Positions 55,210 to 64,000 of a stretch of 64,000 bases of DNA are shown here, piece by piece. The translations under genes and the position numbers were made by a program. Each line of letters opens with the position of its first letter. The stretch's first letter is position 1. Under the pieces are notes generated by a model. The model saw nothing but the letters and a program-made list of their open reading frames with translations. It had not been told where the DNA came from and searched no databases. Origin of the DNA: Adiantum capillus-veneris (taxonomy: Eukaryota; Streptophyta; Polypodiopsida; Polypodiales; Pteridaceae); the NCBI GenBank assembly GCA_014529385.2, contig CM043952.1, positions 68,083,370-68,147,369 of the forward strand, read 5' to 3'.

Positions 55210-57090
55210 AATTAAGATTGTGGATGCAAGGTCCACCACTTGTTCAAGTTAGATTTAAGAAAGTATATATACTGAGTCTTCAAACTAGTAAACCAAGGGG
55301 AGAGAGAAGCAGGGTCCATCACTTGTCCAAGCTCATCTCTAGACAACATAGAGAGATGTTATGTCTACTAATTGTCCAATATAGTCATGGAGAAATGATA
55401 GAAGGTTGATCCACTTGTCCAACCTATCATCTCTAGTAAAATGGGAGGTTTGGCCTTAAGATTCACCATGTAACCAACATATACTTCATTGTATTATGAA
55501 GAGTAGAAAAGAAAAGCTCCACCACTTGTCTAAGGTAGTTCCAAAATCAACATGGAGAGAAGAAAGCTTCACCATTTGTCCAAGATAGGCTCCATTAAAA
55601 CATGGAAAACCTCATATATGTTGTACATGGAAGCTTTTTTCCAAGGTCCACCACTTGTCCAAGCTAGGATCCATTAAAACATGGATAGAAACAAGGCTCC
55701 ACAACTCGTCCAACCTTTATAGCTGCGAAGTGTACCGGTTGTCTAAACTAGGCATGGGAAAATAATAGAAGGTCCACCACTTATCCAATATATTATCTCT
55801 AATAGCATGGGAGGTTTGGTCTCAAGATTTAGGAATTGGCTGACCTGTATTTCATTGTATTATGATGAATTTGGTTTTAAAGTCAACTACTTATCCAAGC
55901 TATAAGTTTATATCTTGAATGGTATTCCTTCCCATCACTTAGAAAACCAATGATATGTTGTACATGGGAGGGTTTGTTACAAGGTCCACCACTTGTCCAA
56001 GCTAGTTTCATTGAAACATGGATGAAGACAAGCTCCACCATTTGTTAAAGCTAGACTCCATTGAAATCTAGAAAATCCATTCTATGTTGTACATGGGGTT
56101 TTTGTTTTAAGGTCCAACACTTGTCCAAGCTAAGATCCATTGAAACATGGAGTAGAGAAACACTCCACCACTTGTCCAAGCTAGGCAACATTGATAGTAG
56201 TTGGTTTATTTTGAAGATCCACCACGTGTCTAAGCTAACTCTATTGAAACATAGAGAGAAGCAAAGGTCCACCAACTGTTCAAGCTAGGCTCCATTGAAA
56301 CATGGACAGAAGCAAGCTCCACCATTTCTCCAAGATAGACTCCATTGAAACATGGAGAGAATCAAAGGTCCACCATTTCTCCAAGCCAAGATCTAGTTGT
56401 CCAACCTATAAGGTTATATCTTAAATGGTAATCTTTCTAATCACTTGGAATACCCATGATATGTTTTACATGGGGGTTTTGTTCCAAGATCACCACTTGT
56501 CCAAGCTAACTCTATTGAAACATAGAGAGAAGCAAAGGTCCACCACTTGTCCAAGCTAGTCTCCATTGAAACAAGGAGAGAAGCAAGCTCCATCATTTCT
56601 CCAAGATAGGCTAGCATGGATAAGTGCACCTTGAAACCAACCTTCCTATGAGGCAATAGAGCATATGCTACATATTTTATGTATGCCCCATGCCTCAAAT
56701 TAAGAAGTTATAGATTAGAAGTGGACCTTGCTTAAATGTCACATGCAATAAATTAAGGAAAAATAGCCAAGTGGATTGTATTCCTCAATGGATCCTTGCT
56801 TTCACAAGTTGTGAACCTTGAGTCACTTTTACATTAACTTGGACAAGTGGTGGACCTAGAAACCAAGCTCTCCATGTTGAGATAAGTTGTAGGTAGGACA
56901 TTAGAACATAGACAACGATAATGGATGCAATATACTCCTCTCCTAATAATCCAATTGATTGAAACCATGATATTTTAGTTGTTTTCATTGTGTATTGTAT
57001 GTGCATAAAGTGGAATGAGACCTTAAGAAAACTCAAATTTTTGACAAAATCTCTATATTTTATACATGATATATTGAAAGTTGTCCAACC
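55210..57090 (-). repeat. Repeat array 5, inverted orientation, reaching the right terminus
   Basis: Complementary copies of the 20-bp word and of TCCATTGAAACATGGA continue to about 56.6 kb (with a few plus-orientation copies near 56.84 kb). A final half copy, TTGTCCAACCTAGG, lies at about 57081-57094, within 50 bp of the right end. The part from 56.65 to 57.08 kb is mostly unique and holds no convincing gene. Confidence 0.85.
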
Positions 57091-57113
57091 TAGGAATTGG
57101 GATTTTCCCACTT

Positions 57114-57129
57114 TACCTAATATGGTCTT
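57114..57129 (-). repeat. Right terminal inverted repeat of the 33-kb element
   Basis: TACCTAATATGGTCTT, the exact complement of 23854-23869, followed by target copy ATCT (57130-57133) and then CCTTCTCC of the interrupted LTR. Confidence 0.9.
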
Positions 57130-57133
57130 ATCT

Positions 57134-57236
57134 CCTTCTCCAAGTTTGTTGAGAAGTGGAGAGCCTACACCAACACTCTTGGCTATGGAATGCAAATCCA
57201 ACCAAGAGCCATGCTTCAATGCTTAAGCTTTCCATC
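57134..57236 (+). repeat. Solo LTR C, middle part
   Basis: Continues the LTR that broke off at 23853: CCTTCTCCAAGTTTG, GAGAGCCTACACC and GCTATGGAATGCAAATCC match the element A and B LTRs. It ends in TCCATC, where another solo LTR is inserted. Confidence 0.9.
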
Positions 57237-57316
57237 TGTTAGGAAATATGACATAGCTAAATAGATATTTGAGTAGATTACTTAATGGAGAGAGAGATAG
57301 ATTTCACACACAAGAG

Positions 57317-57374
<58 letters not shown>

Positions 57375-57443
57375 TAAATATAAATATAAATATAAATATA
57401 AATATAAATATAAATATAAATAAATAAATAAATAAATAAATAA

Positions 57444-57497
<54 letters not shown>

Positions 57498-58092
57498 CAC
57501 GATATACGTGGTTCACCCAATGTGGGCTACGTGCACGGGAAAGCAGCCACTCAATGGCTTTAGTACTTCAAAACAGAAAGTAGTTTACAAAGGGATTATA
57601 CCCTTAATAGAGCTCCCGCCTTGCTTCACTCTCACCACCTCACACCCACCTTGTTGCTTTAACTTCACACTATGAAATGTGTGTAGAAATGACCTCCTTT
57701 TATAGGCCAAAAGGGCTGCCCTCTCTCATGAGAGGCAGCCATGTGTAGCCGCCCTTATGTAGATAAGTCCAAATCGGACCCTCCAATCCGCCCATGTGTG
57801 GCTGCCCTTGAGAAGACAATTCCGCTTTTGAATTCGGCCACCGCCCACCGGCCAACCAATGGGTCGTTTTTCAACCACTTTCTGGCCGCTGGCCGGCCAT
57901 AATATTTCGGCGAAGCCAATCTGAGCTTTGTTGAGATTGACCGTGAAAATTTTGGTTTTCAATGAGCGATTTTTATTCCCGGCAAGTGATTTTCCTTCAC
58001 GCACGATGGCTTCTCCTCATAATGGGGGCCTTACAAATGTGCGTTTTTACCACAAAAAATTACAAGTGGTAAATTAGGCTCCATACTTAACA
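57237..58092. mobile_element. Solo LTR D (856 bp) of another family, with 5-bp target duplication
   Basis: Begins TGTTAGGAAATATG and ends CATACTTAACA, so TGTTA...TAACA ends are inverted. CCATC flanks it on both sides (57232-57236, 58093-58097). Removing it restores the host LTR sequence. Inside are (TA)n, AAATAT units, AAAT units, (TA)n and (GA)n at about 57318-57493, then a GC-richer part. There is no coding region and no internal element sequence. Confidence 0.85.
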
Positions 58093-58097
58093 CCATC

Positions 58098-58605
58098 TTC
58101 TTCATCTTCATTACTATGCTATTATGCTATGCTAAGCAAGAAGAGTGATGATAAGTGAAGAACTATTTCTTTATCCTATGGAATGTTTCTTCTTCCTCTT
58201 CCCTACTCTCATTCTCCGCTAGCTCTCTCCACCTTTGAAGGTGTTTGAGGCCTTGGGACTGAGGCTTAGGGTAGTTAATGCTTTTTGCAAAGTTTAGGTT
58301 AAGCTCATGATGCATGAAGCTTTCCATCTTCATAGCATCACCAAGGTCACAAGGAACACAAAGATTGTATTGTAACAAAGTCTCTCTTGATGGGAGAATC
58401 TATAATACAAATGCCTTTTGGAGGGGGGGCCGGCTCCAAGTAAATCTGGTCCTCATCTATTGTCATGTTCTCTAATACTCTCTCTCTTGCAAAAGTATTG
58501 TTCATGCCAAGTTAATTAAGTACTATGTTTATATTGCTACCATCAATTAAGTTCACCCTCCAAGTTCTTAAAGTAATCTCACAAAAATACTCACTTTACA
58601 TTGGT
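58098..58605 (+). repeat. Solo LTR C, right part, with target duplication TTGGT
   Basis: The end of the LTR begun at 23030, with TTCTTCATCTTCATTACTAT and the GCCGGCTCC region, ending CACTTTACA at 58600. TTGGT follows (58601-58605), matching 23025-23029. After it the integrase reading of element B resumes. Confidence 0.88.
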
Positions 58606-61600
58606 AACATAGGTCTTAAGTAGATCTAGAATCGTAAGGTTGGCTATTTCACTTTGGCCATCCGTTTATGGGTGATAGGCCAAAGAGAAATTAATCCTAG
58701 TACCTAGATTCTCAAAGAGGACCTTCCAAAAATTACTGGTCATTTGAGGATCTCTATCAGACACTATTGATGTTTGAAGCCATGGTGTATAAAAAATTGG
58801 GATATGAAGAGAGTTGCCATTTGTTGTGCCTTAATAGTGTTTTTGACAGGTATAAAATGTTCTTGTTTACTAAACATGTCTACTGTTGTCCATATTCCCG
58901 TATTCCCATGGATGGAATTGAGAAATCCAAAGATAAATCCATGGATATGCTCTCCCATGGTGAATTAGAAATTGGCAAAGGCTGGAGCAATCCAAGTTTC
59001 TTCCCCCTATCATACTTTGTCTTTTGGCATACCACACATTTTGACACATGGTCTTGTATGTCCATCTTCATGGTAGGCCAATCGAAATACATCTATACTC
59101 CGCGAAGGGTAGGTTGAATCCCTCGATGCTCCACATAGGGCGAAGCATGGGATTCATACATCACTTTCTCACGAAGAAAGTGATTAATACATAGCCTATT
59201 GCCATAGAGAAGATAACCATCCTCTGCAAGGTGAATGGTTCCTCTTTATTTCCTAAGGCAAGTGTCAACATAATGTCCTTAAAATAAGGGCCATTAGCAT
59301 AATCATCTATCATGGAAGATAGATCATTGTGAGTTGCTATGGACACCGCATTGGCTGTTGGCTGTCGTGATAGTGCGTCAGCTACTTGATTGTGCTTGCC
59401 AGCAATGTAAGCAATATGAAAATTAAATTGCAAAAGAAATTCTACCCACCTCATTTGTCTGTCGGAGAGATTGGTTTGTGTCATGAAGTACTTAAGACTT
59501 TGGTGATCCGTGGGTAGGATGAATGGAGTTCCCAAAGATAGTGCTTTTGTGTGTCGAGGGCATGTAGGACAGGTAGTAGCTCCTTCTTGTAGATGCCCAA
59601 TACTCGCTTGTTGGAATTGAGTCTTTGAATCTCATATGCTATGGCATGCCCTTCTTGAAACAAAACTGCTCCAAGGCAATCTCTACAAGCATCACATTGG
59701 ACCTCAAATGGTTTTGAGGGATCCGGTATTGTAAGCACAGGTTGAGAGATAGGCTTTTTAAAAGCACTTTGCTCTTTAGAAGTCCATATGTACTTAACAT
59801 TTTTCTTGGTCAAGTCATGTAGTGGTCCTGCTATTTGGGAGAATTTAACTATGAAGCATCTATAGTCTGCACACATACCAATAAAGCTTCATAGCTCATG
59901 TAGATTCCTTGGATTAGGCCATCCTTTTATTACGTCAAACTTGGTTGGATCCATACGATACCATCTTGAGAGATAATATGACCTAAGTATTGAATCTCTT
60001 CGAGAAAAAATTCACTCTTCTTTTGGTTAATGAAAAGTTTATTCTCCCTCATAGCTTGAAAAACTACCTGGAGGTGTTGCTTATGCGCCTCCAAAGATTT
60101 GGAGTAGATGATAATGTCGTCGAAGAACACTCTAGTGAACTTGCGGTAGGGTCTACAGGTTTTCTCCATTAGGCAGTTGAACGTGGTAGGAGCATTTGTC
60201 AAACCAAAAGGTATGACAACATATTCATAAAGACCAAAAGTTGTACGAAACGTGGTCTTTACAATATCTTCATTCACTATCCTTATTTCATGATAGCCAC
60301 TTTTAAGGTTAATCCTATTGAACTAGGTCAAACCTTATAGCTTATCACATAGATCTTCTACCCGAGGTATGAGAAATTTGATTTTATAGTGATACGGTTT
60401 AGTGCTTGATACTCTACACACATGCAGTATGTGCCATCTTGCCTCACCATCCCCTTGTCTATCAGCTCATACACTTGCCTCGTAATCTCCTCTTGTTGAG
60501 CTTGAGAAACTCTATAAGGAGGTTGATTTGGCGGTGAACTCCCAGGTAGAAGCTCTATCTTATGATCATCATCCCCTCGTTTTGGACGTAACTCCATAGG
60601 GATGTCATCGATAAATACATCTTGGAATCTATTTAGAAAATTATACAAGTCTTATTCTTCTTGATTCCTACCACTTTCGTGTGTTAAAACATTAGTATCA
60701 TTTAGAGACTCTTTGACAAAAATCATGTACGAGGAAACCAAGATTTTCATTGACTTATCAAAAGCAGGTGAATTTACAAGTGGTATAGTACGAATGAACT
60801 CATTAGCATCTATATACATGCTCTTTTTCCTATAGGTGAAGTAGATTCTCCTTTCAAGAAACTTCATGACAGCCATGCGATCAAACTATGGTGCCCCTAG
60901 GATAACATCCTCATGTTGGAGAGGAGAGATGGAAAAGTCTTCTTTGTCGACGTAGCTTGGGATAGGAAGCCTCAACTTCCCAATCAAGGGAATATTGGAG
61001 GCTTACTGTACTTTGAAAGCTCCATCAACAGTTACAATATCTCCCATCTCAAAAGCTTGATGCCCAACTTTGTGGCCAACTCTATTGATATGAAGTTGTG
61101 AGTAGAGCTAGGATCAAATAGGATGAAGGCATCATGCTCCCTCAACTTCCTCCAAGCATATGAAAGGGATGATTCTTTGCAATGAGCATCCTCTTTTAGA
61201 GCTTCGACCGTGGAAGCTGATAGCCATGTCCTTGCTCCCCACACTTAAAGCATTTGCGATCTTTACCAAAAGCCTCTAGCTCTCCAGGAGAGATTTGTTT
61301 TTACCTTTGTAAACTCTTTTCTCCTTGGTCTTGTTGTTGTTGTTGTTTTTGTTGGAATTGCCTTGGGAAGAACTTTGAGCACTTTTCTTCCCCTTTGCAT
61401 CATTTTGATCTTTGTTTTCGATGGGTTTGGCATTCCTTTTAGCCCCTTATTGGAAATTGATACAAGATGCAATCATAGTGTGGTGGATCACTTCAGTGAT
61501 AGAACCCGGTCGTTGGGAGTTGACATACTCGACCATTTATTCAGGTAATCCCACACAAAATTGTTGCTTTTTCTCGACAAAGTCTATCTTTTGAAAGACT

Positions 61601-62312
61601 GTAGCTTTGAGTTGTAAATCCCAAAACTTGTATACATATTTTTGGATAGACTCGTGGAAAAGTAGCTTCAAACTCGCTTCGGTGAGCACTTTATCTTTGG
61701 TGTTTCTTGCAAGAAATTGCTTCATGATGGAAACTTGTAGAGTTTTCCATGTCGTTGGAGCTTTGTCATTGCCACGAAGGTTAGCCCACCATTGACGAGT
61801 AGATTTTTGAAATTTCATAGCTACATAGCGTAGCTTGGAGGACTCTGTGAAGCACTCGTCTCCAAAGGCCGCATCAAATTGTTGGATGAAGGCCAATACT
61901 TTGTCAATAGCACCAAAGGGGCCATCATAGGTGAGAAAAGAGATACTCTTTCCTCCCTCTTTGAAAGTCTTAAGCGTTTGGGACCTTTTCCAAGCAGGGT
62001 AGGATTTTCGATGTCCTCTCCTCTTGTATTCTCTAGGAGAATAACCGCTGTTTTCATTGGAAGAGAAGGAAGGTGAAGCCTAGAAGGAGAAGAGGGTGAT
62101 CTCTTTCTTGCCTTTTTCTTCCTTTATTTTCTCTCTTCCTTTTGGAGTGACGAGGAGAAGAGCTATAGGATGATCTTTTCCTTTCAAGAGGAGTTGGAGA
62201 TTGTCAAGACCGCCATCTTCGTGGAGCCATATCTTCATAGGAATTTAGAGATTCACTTCTTTCTCGTTCATTGGATTCCTCCTCTTCTCTTATCGGAGAG
62301 AGTCTTCTTTTG

Positions 62313-62316
<4 letters not shown>
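58606..62316 (-). pseudogene. pol: Ty3 element B: gag and pol up to integrase, degraded
   Basis: Minus strand, same family as element A but with many stops and frame changes. From right to left: gag remnants (62204-62316, 61537-61896 with TRQWWANLRG and SIMKQFLA), a protease site LFDPSSTHNFIS near 61100, RT pieces (60358-60648, 59930-60277 with VFFDDIIIYSKS), RNase H (59161-59876) and integrase (58764-59092, MDIQDHVSKCVVCQKTKYD, then [13 protein letters not shown]). It is cut at 58606 by solo LTR C and continues at 23029. The gag N-terminus is lost where a (CT)n(TA)n tract begins, so the 5' LTR is absent here. Confidence 0.88.
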
Positions 62317-62900
<584 letters not shown>

Positions 62901-63003
62901 CTACATTCATCATGCTCTTCCATTTTGAAGCTATTTGAGACTCCCAATGTTTGCATAAACTAGGGTTTAATGTATTTTTACCACTAGCAACTAGCAAAAT
63001 TTT

Positions 63004-63640
63004 TAATGTATATGGGTCTTTTCATCACTTCAACTTGGTCCCTTCTTTTAATGCTCAATTGACTTCTTTGTTTAATAAAGGTTATATATATTTTTATAAT
63101 GTAAATGGGTCTTTCCATCATTGTAATTTGGTCCCTTTATTTAATGCTCACTTGACTTTTAAGAAAAAAAAATCTTTTTTTAGTTTATAAGTTTTATAAA
63201 GGTTATATATATTTTTTATAGTGTAAATGTCTCTTTTCATCATTGTAACTTGGTCCCTTTATTTAATGCTCACTTGACTTTTTATTAATCTTTGTTTAGT
63301 TTATAAATGGTCTCTTCATCTAAGGATCTAATTACTTTCTTGTCAGCTTTTTGATTTAAAACATACTTTTTTCCTTGTAAATTTTCTTTTCATTTACAAA
63401 CAATTTATAACTAAATTTTTTTAAATTGTCCTTACATGAAATAATTTTTCACCACTAAGATTTTTTTTTTCGACTTTTGCTTTTGATATGCAAATGTCAC
63501 CTTATTGCTTTAATGCATGTATTGTTAGTAGGGATTAGCTTTATAAAAAATTCACAATTAAGATTTTTTTTGACTTTTTGTTTTGATACGTAAATGTCAC
63601 CTTGCTACTTTAGTGCATGCATTATTATTAGGTATTAGGT
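63004..63640. repeat. AT-rich short tandem repeats
   Basis: Three diverged units with TTTAATGCTCACTTGACTTT, a GGTTATATATATTTTTTATA spacer and TCATCATTGTAACTTGGTCC (63004-63300). Two units of about 100 bp around GCAAATGTCACCTT lie at about 63450-63640. The 63300-63450 and 63640-63850 stretches hold nothing I recognise. Confidence 0.7.
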
Positions 63641-63851
63641 TGAGACATTTTCGGTATTCATTTCTATCCTAAAAATATTATGTATTTATTTCATTTAATA
63701 GCATGCATCATTTTATTGTGTAATTTGTTTTATTGATATATTTATACAAGAATTAGATCAATGCCTAAACTCTCACTAATATTTTATACGCTTTATGTTT
63801 TCATGAGGTCAATTAATATAACACTCATACATAAGGGCATAAAGAAAAGCT

Positions 63852-64000
63852 TTTGCTACTCCTATCTTATTTGTCCGTAAGAAGGATGGTTCGTCTCGTT
63901 TGTGTGTTGATTACAAGGCTTTGAACAAGATAACCGTCAAGAACAAGTTTTCGATGCCTCGCATTGAGTATATCCTAAATAGGCTCAATGAGACAAAGGT
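63852..64000 (+). pseudogene. Reverse transcriptase fragment of another Ty3/gypsy element
   Basis: Plus-strand frame reads [20 protein letters not shown] then [19 protein letters not shown] and ILNRLNETK, the start of a Ty3-type RT domain. It differs from elements A and B (VQKKDGTYRMCVDYRALNHI) and points the other way. The upstream coding sequence is missing, so it is either truncated at its 5' side or begins after an indel. It continues past the window. Confidence 0.85.

Larger units (their letters stand above)
23854..57129. mobile_element. 33.3-kb DNA transposon-like element with TIRs and cargo genes
   Basis: Ends are 16-bp perfect inverted repeats, AAGACCATATTAGGTA at 23854-23869 and its complement at 57114-57129. 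Flanks are ATCT on both sides (23850-23853, 57130-57133). Removing the element and one ATCT restores an uninterrupted LTR, and the homologous LTR at 20298-21844 shows exactly that empty site. Inside are a DUF7869-type gene (minus, 292 bp from the left end), arrays of a 20-bp word, and a plus-strand gene with ParB/methyltransferase-like, SET and FCP1-like exons. There is no gag/pol. All large coding exons are open. A 4-bp duplication fits superfamilies such as Sola or Ginger as I remember them, but I cannot assign it. Boundaries are secure; calling it autonomous is inference. Confidence 0.88.

Noticed and set aside
27475-57090. CRISPR-like array
   Set aside because: The words are unevenly spaced, embedded in larger diverged tandem units and oriented in two directions; the genome is eukaryotic and there are no cas genes.
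23853-57130. Alternative reading of the ends as a 17-bp TIR TAAGACC... with a shorter duplication
   Set aside because: The extra T/A pair is explained by the ATCT duplication. The 4-bp reading restores the sister LTR sequence exactly, so it is preferred, though the T/A pair leaves slight ambiguity.
23030-58600. A 35-kb LTR retrotransposon carrying the genes between two direct LTRs (TG at 23030, CA at 58600, duplication TTGGT)
   Set aside because: The left piece is only the 5' half and the right piece only the 3' half of one LTR. They join without overlap once the 33-kb element is removed, so it is a solo LTR carrying a second insertion.
20298-62316. Two independent truncated Ty3 copies at 20-23 kb and 58-62 kb
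   Set aside because: They break at the same integrase position with the same TTGGT, in the same orientation and with complementary content. They are one element split by an insertion.

Overview
The window looks like nuclear DNA of a land plant, probably a large, repeat-rich, non-flowering genome (fern or lycophyte grade is my guess). Supporting signs are a Ty3/gypsy element with a plant-type initiator tRNA-Met primer site, a chromodomain-like integrase tail, a CACTA Tnp2 relic, plant-style introns and very long (GA)n, (CA)n and (TA)n tracts. I see no ordinary housekeeping gene, rRNA or tRNA. Almost everything is mobile DNA, much of it nested.

Left part, 1-23 kb. Ty3 element A lies on the minus strand: integrase 1-805, protease/RT/RNase H 806-3037, gag 2736-4106, primer site 4509-4520, LTR 4522-6146. 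Its left half lies outside the window. Next come a broken CACTA Tnp2 gene (about 6.25-8.81 kb, plus strand), microsatellites, a 1.9-kb repeat present twice (about 9.35-11.24 kb, and 13.24-17.85 kb split by a 2.7-kb insertion), and the LTR (20298-21844) plus 3' coding end of a second Ty3 element, B (minus strand).

The main result is a giant nested element. Ty3 element B is one element split in two: its 3' end is at 20298-23029 and its 5' part at 58606-62316. The gap holds a single solo LTR of the same family (plus strand, 23030 to 58600, duplication TTGGT on both sides). That LTR is itself split by a 33,276-bp element at 23854-57129. This element has 16-bp perfect terminal inverted repeats (AAGACCATATTAGGTA) and a 4-bp target duplication (ATCT). 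A further solo LTR (57237-58092, duplication CCATC) sits in the right part of the interrupted LTR.

The 33-kb element carries intact coding exons and no retroviral genes. On the left, minus strand, is a 1075-residue DUF7869-type protein with an RNase-H/DDE-like core, the best transposase candidate. On the right, plus strand, two constant exons (40809-41996, 42081-43461) encode a ParB/DGQHR-like domain followed by what looks like a degenerate beta-class DNA methyltransferase. One donor at 43461 is in phase with three downstream exons: a SET domain (46058), and two FCP1/NLI-like phosphatase domains (47257 and 53612). At least two of these exons have no usable start codon of their own, so a constant N-terminus with swappable C-terminal domains is the simplest reading.

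About half of the element is arrays of a roughly 20-bp word, TTGGACAAGTGGTGGACCTT, located in introns and subterminal regions. The word is in plus orientation from about 27.4 to 49 kb and in minus orientation from about 49.4 kb to the right terminus. I read it as a large cargo-carrying DNA transposon whose arrays may be transposase-binding sites. Superfamily and function are inference. The window ends with AT-rich repeats and an RT fragment of another Ty3 element (63852-64000).
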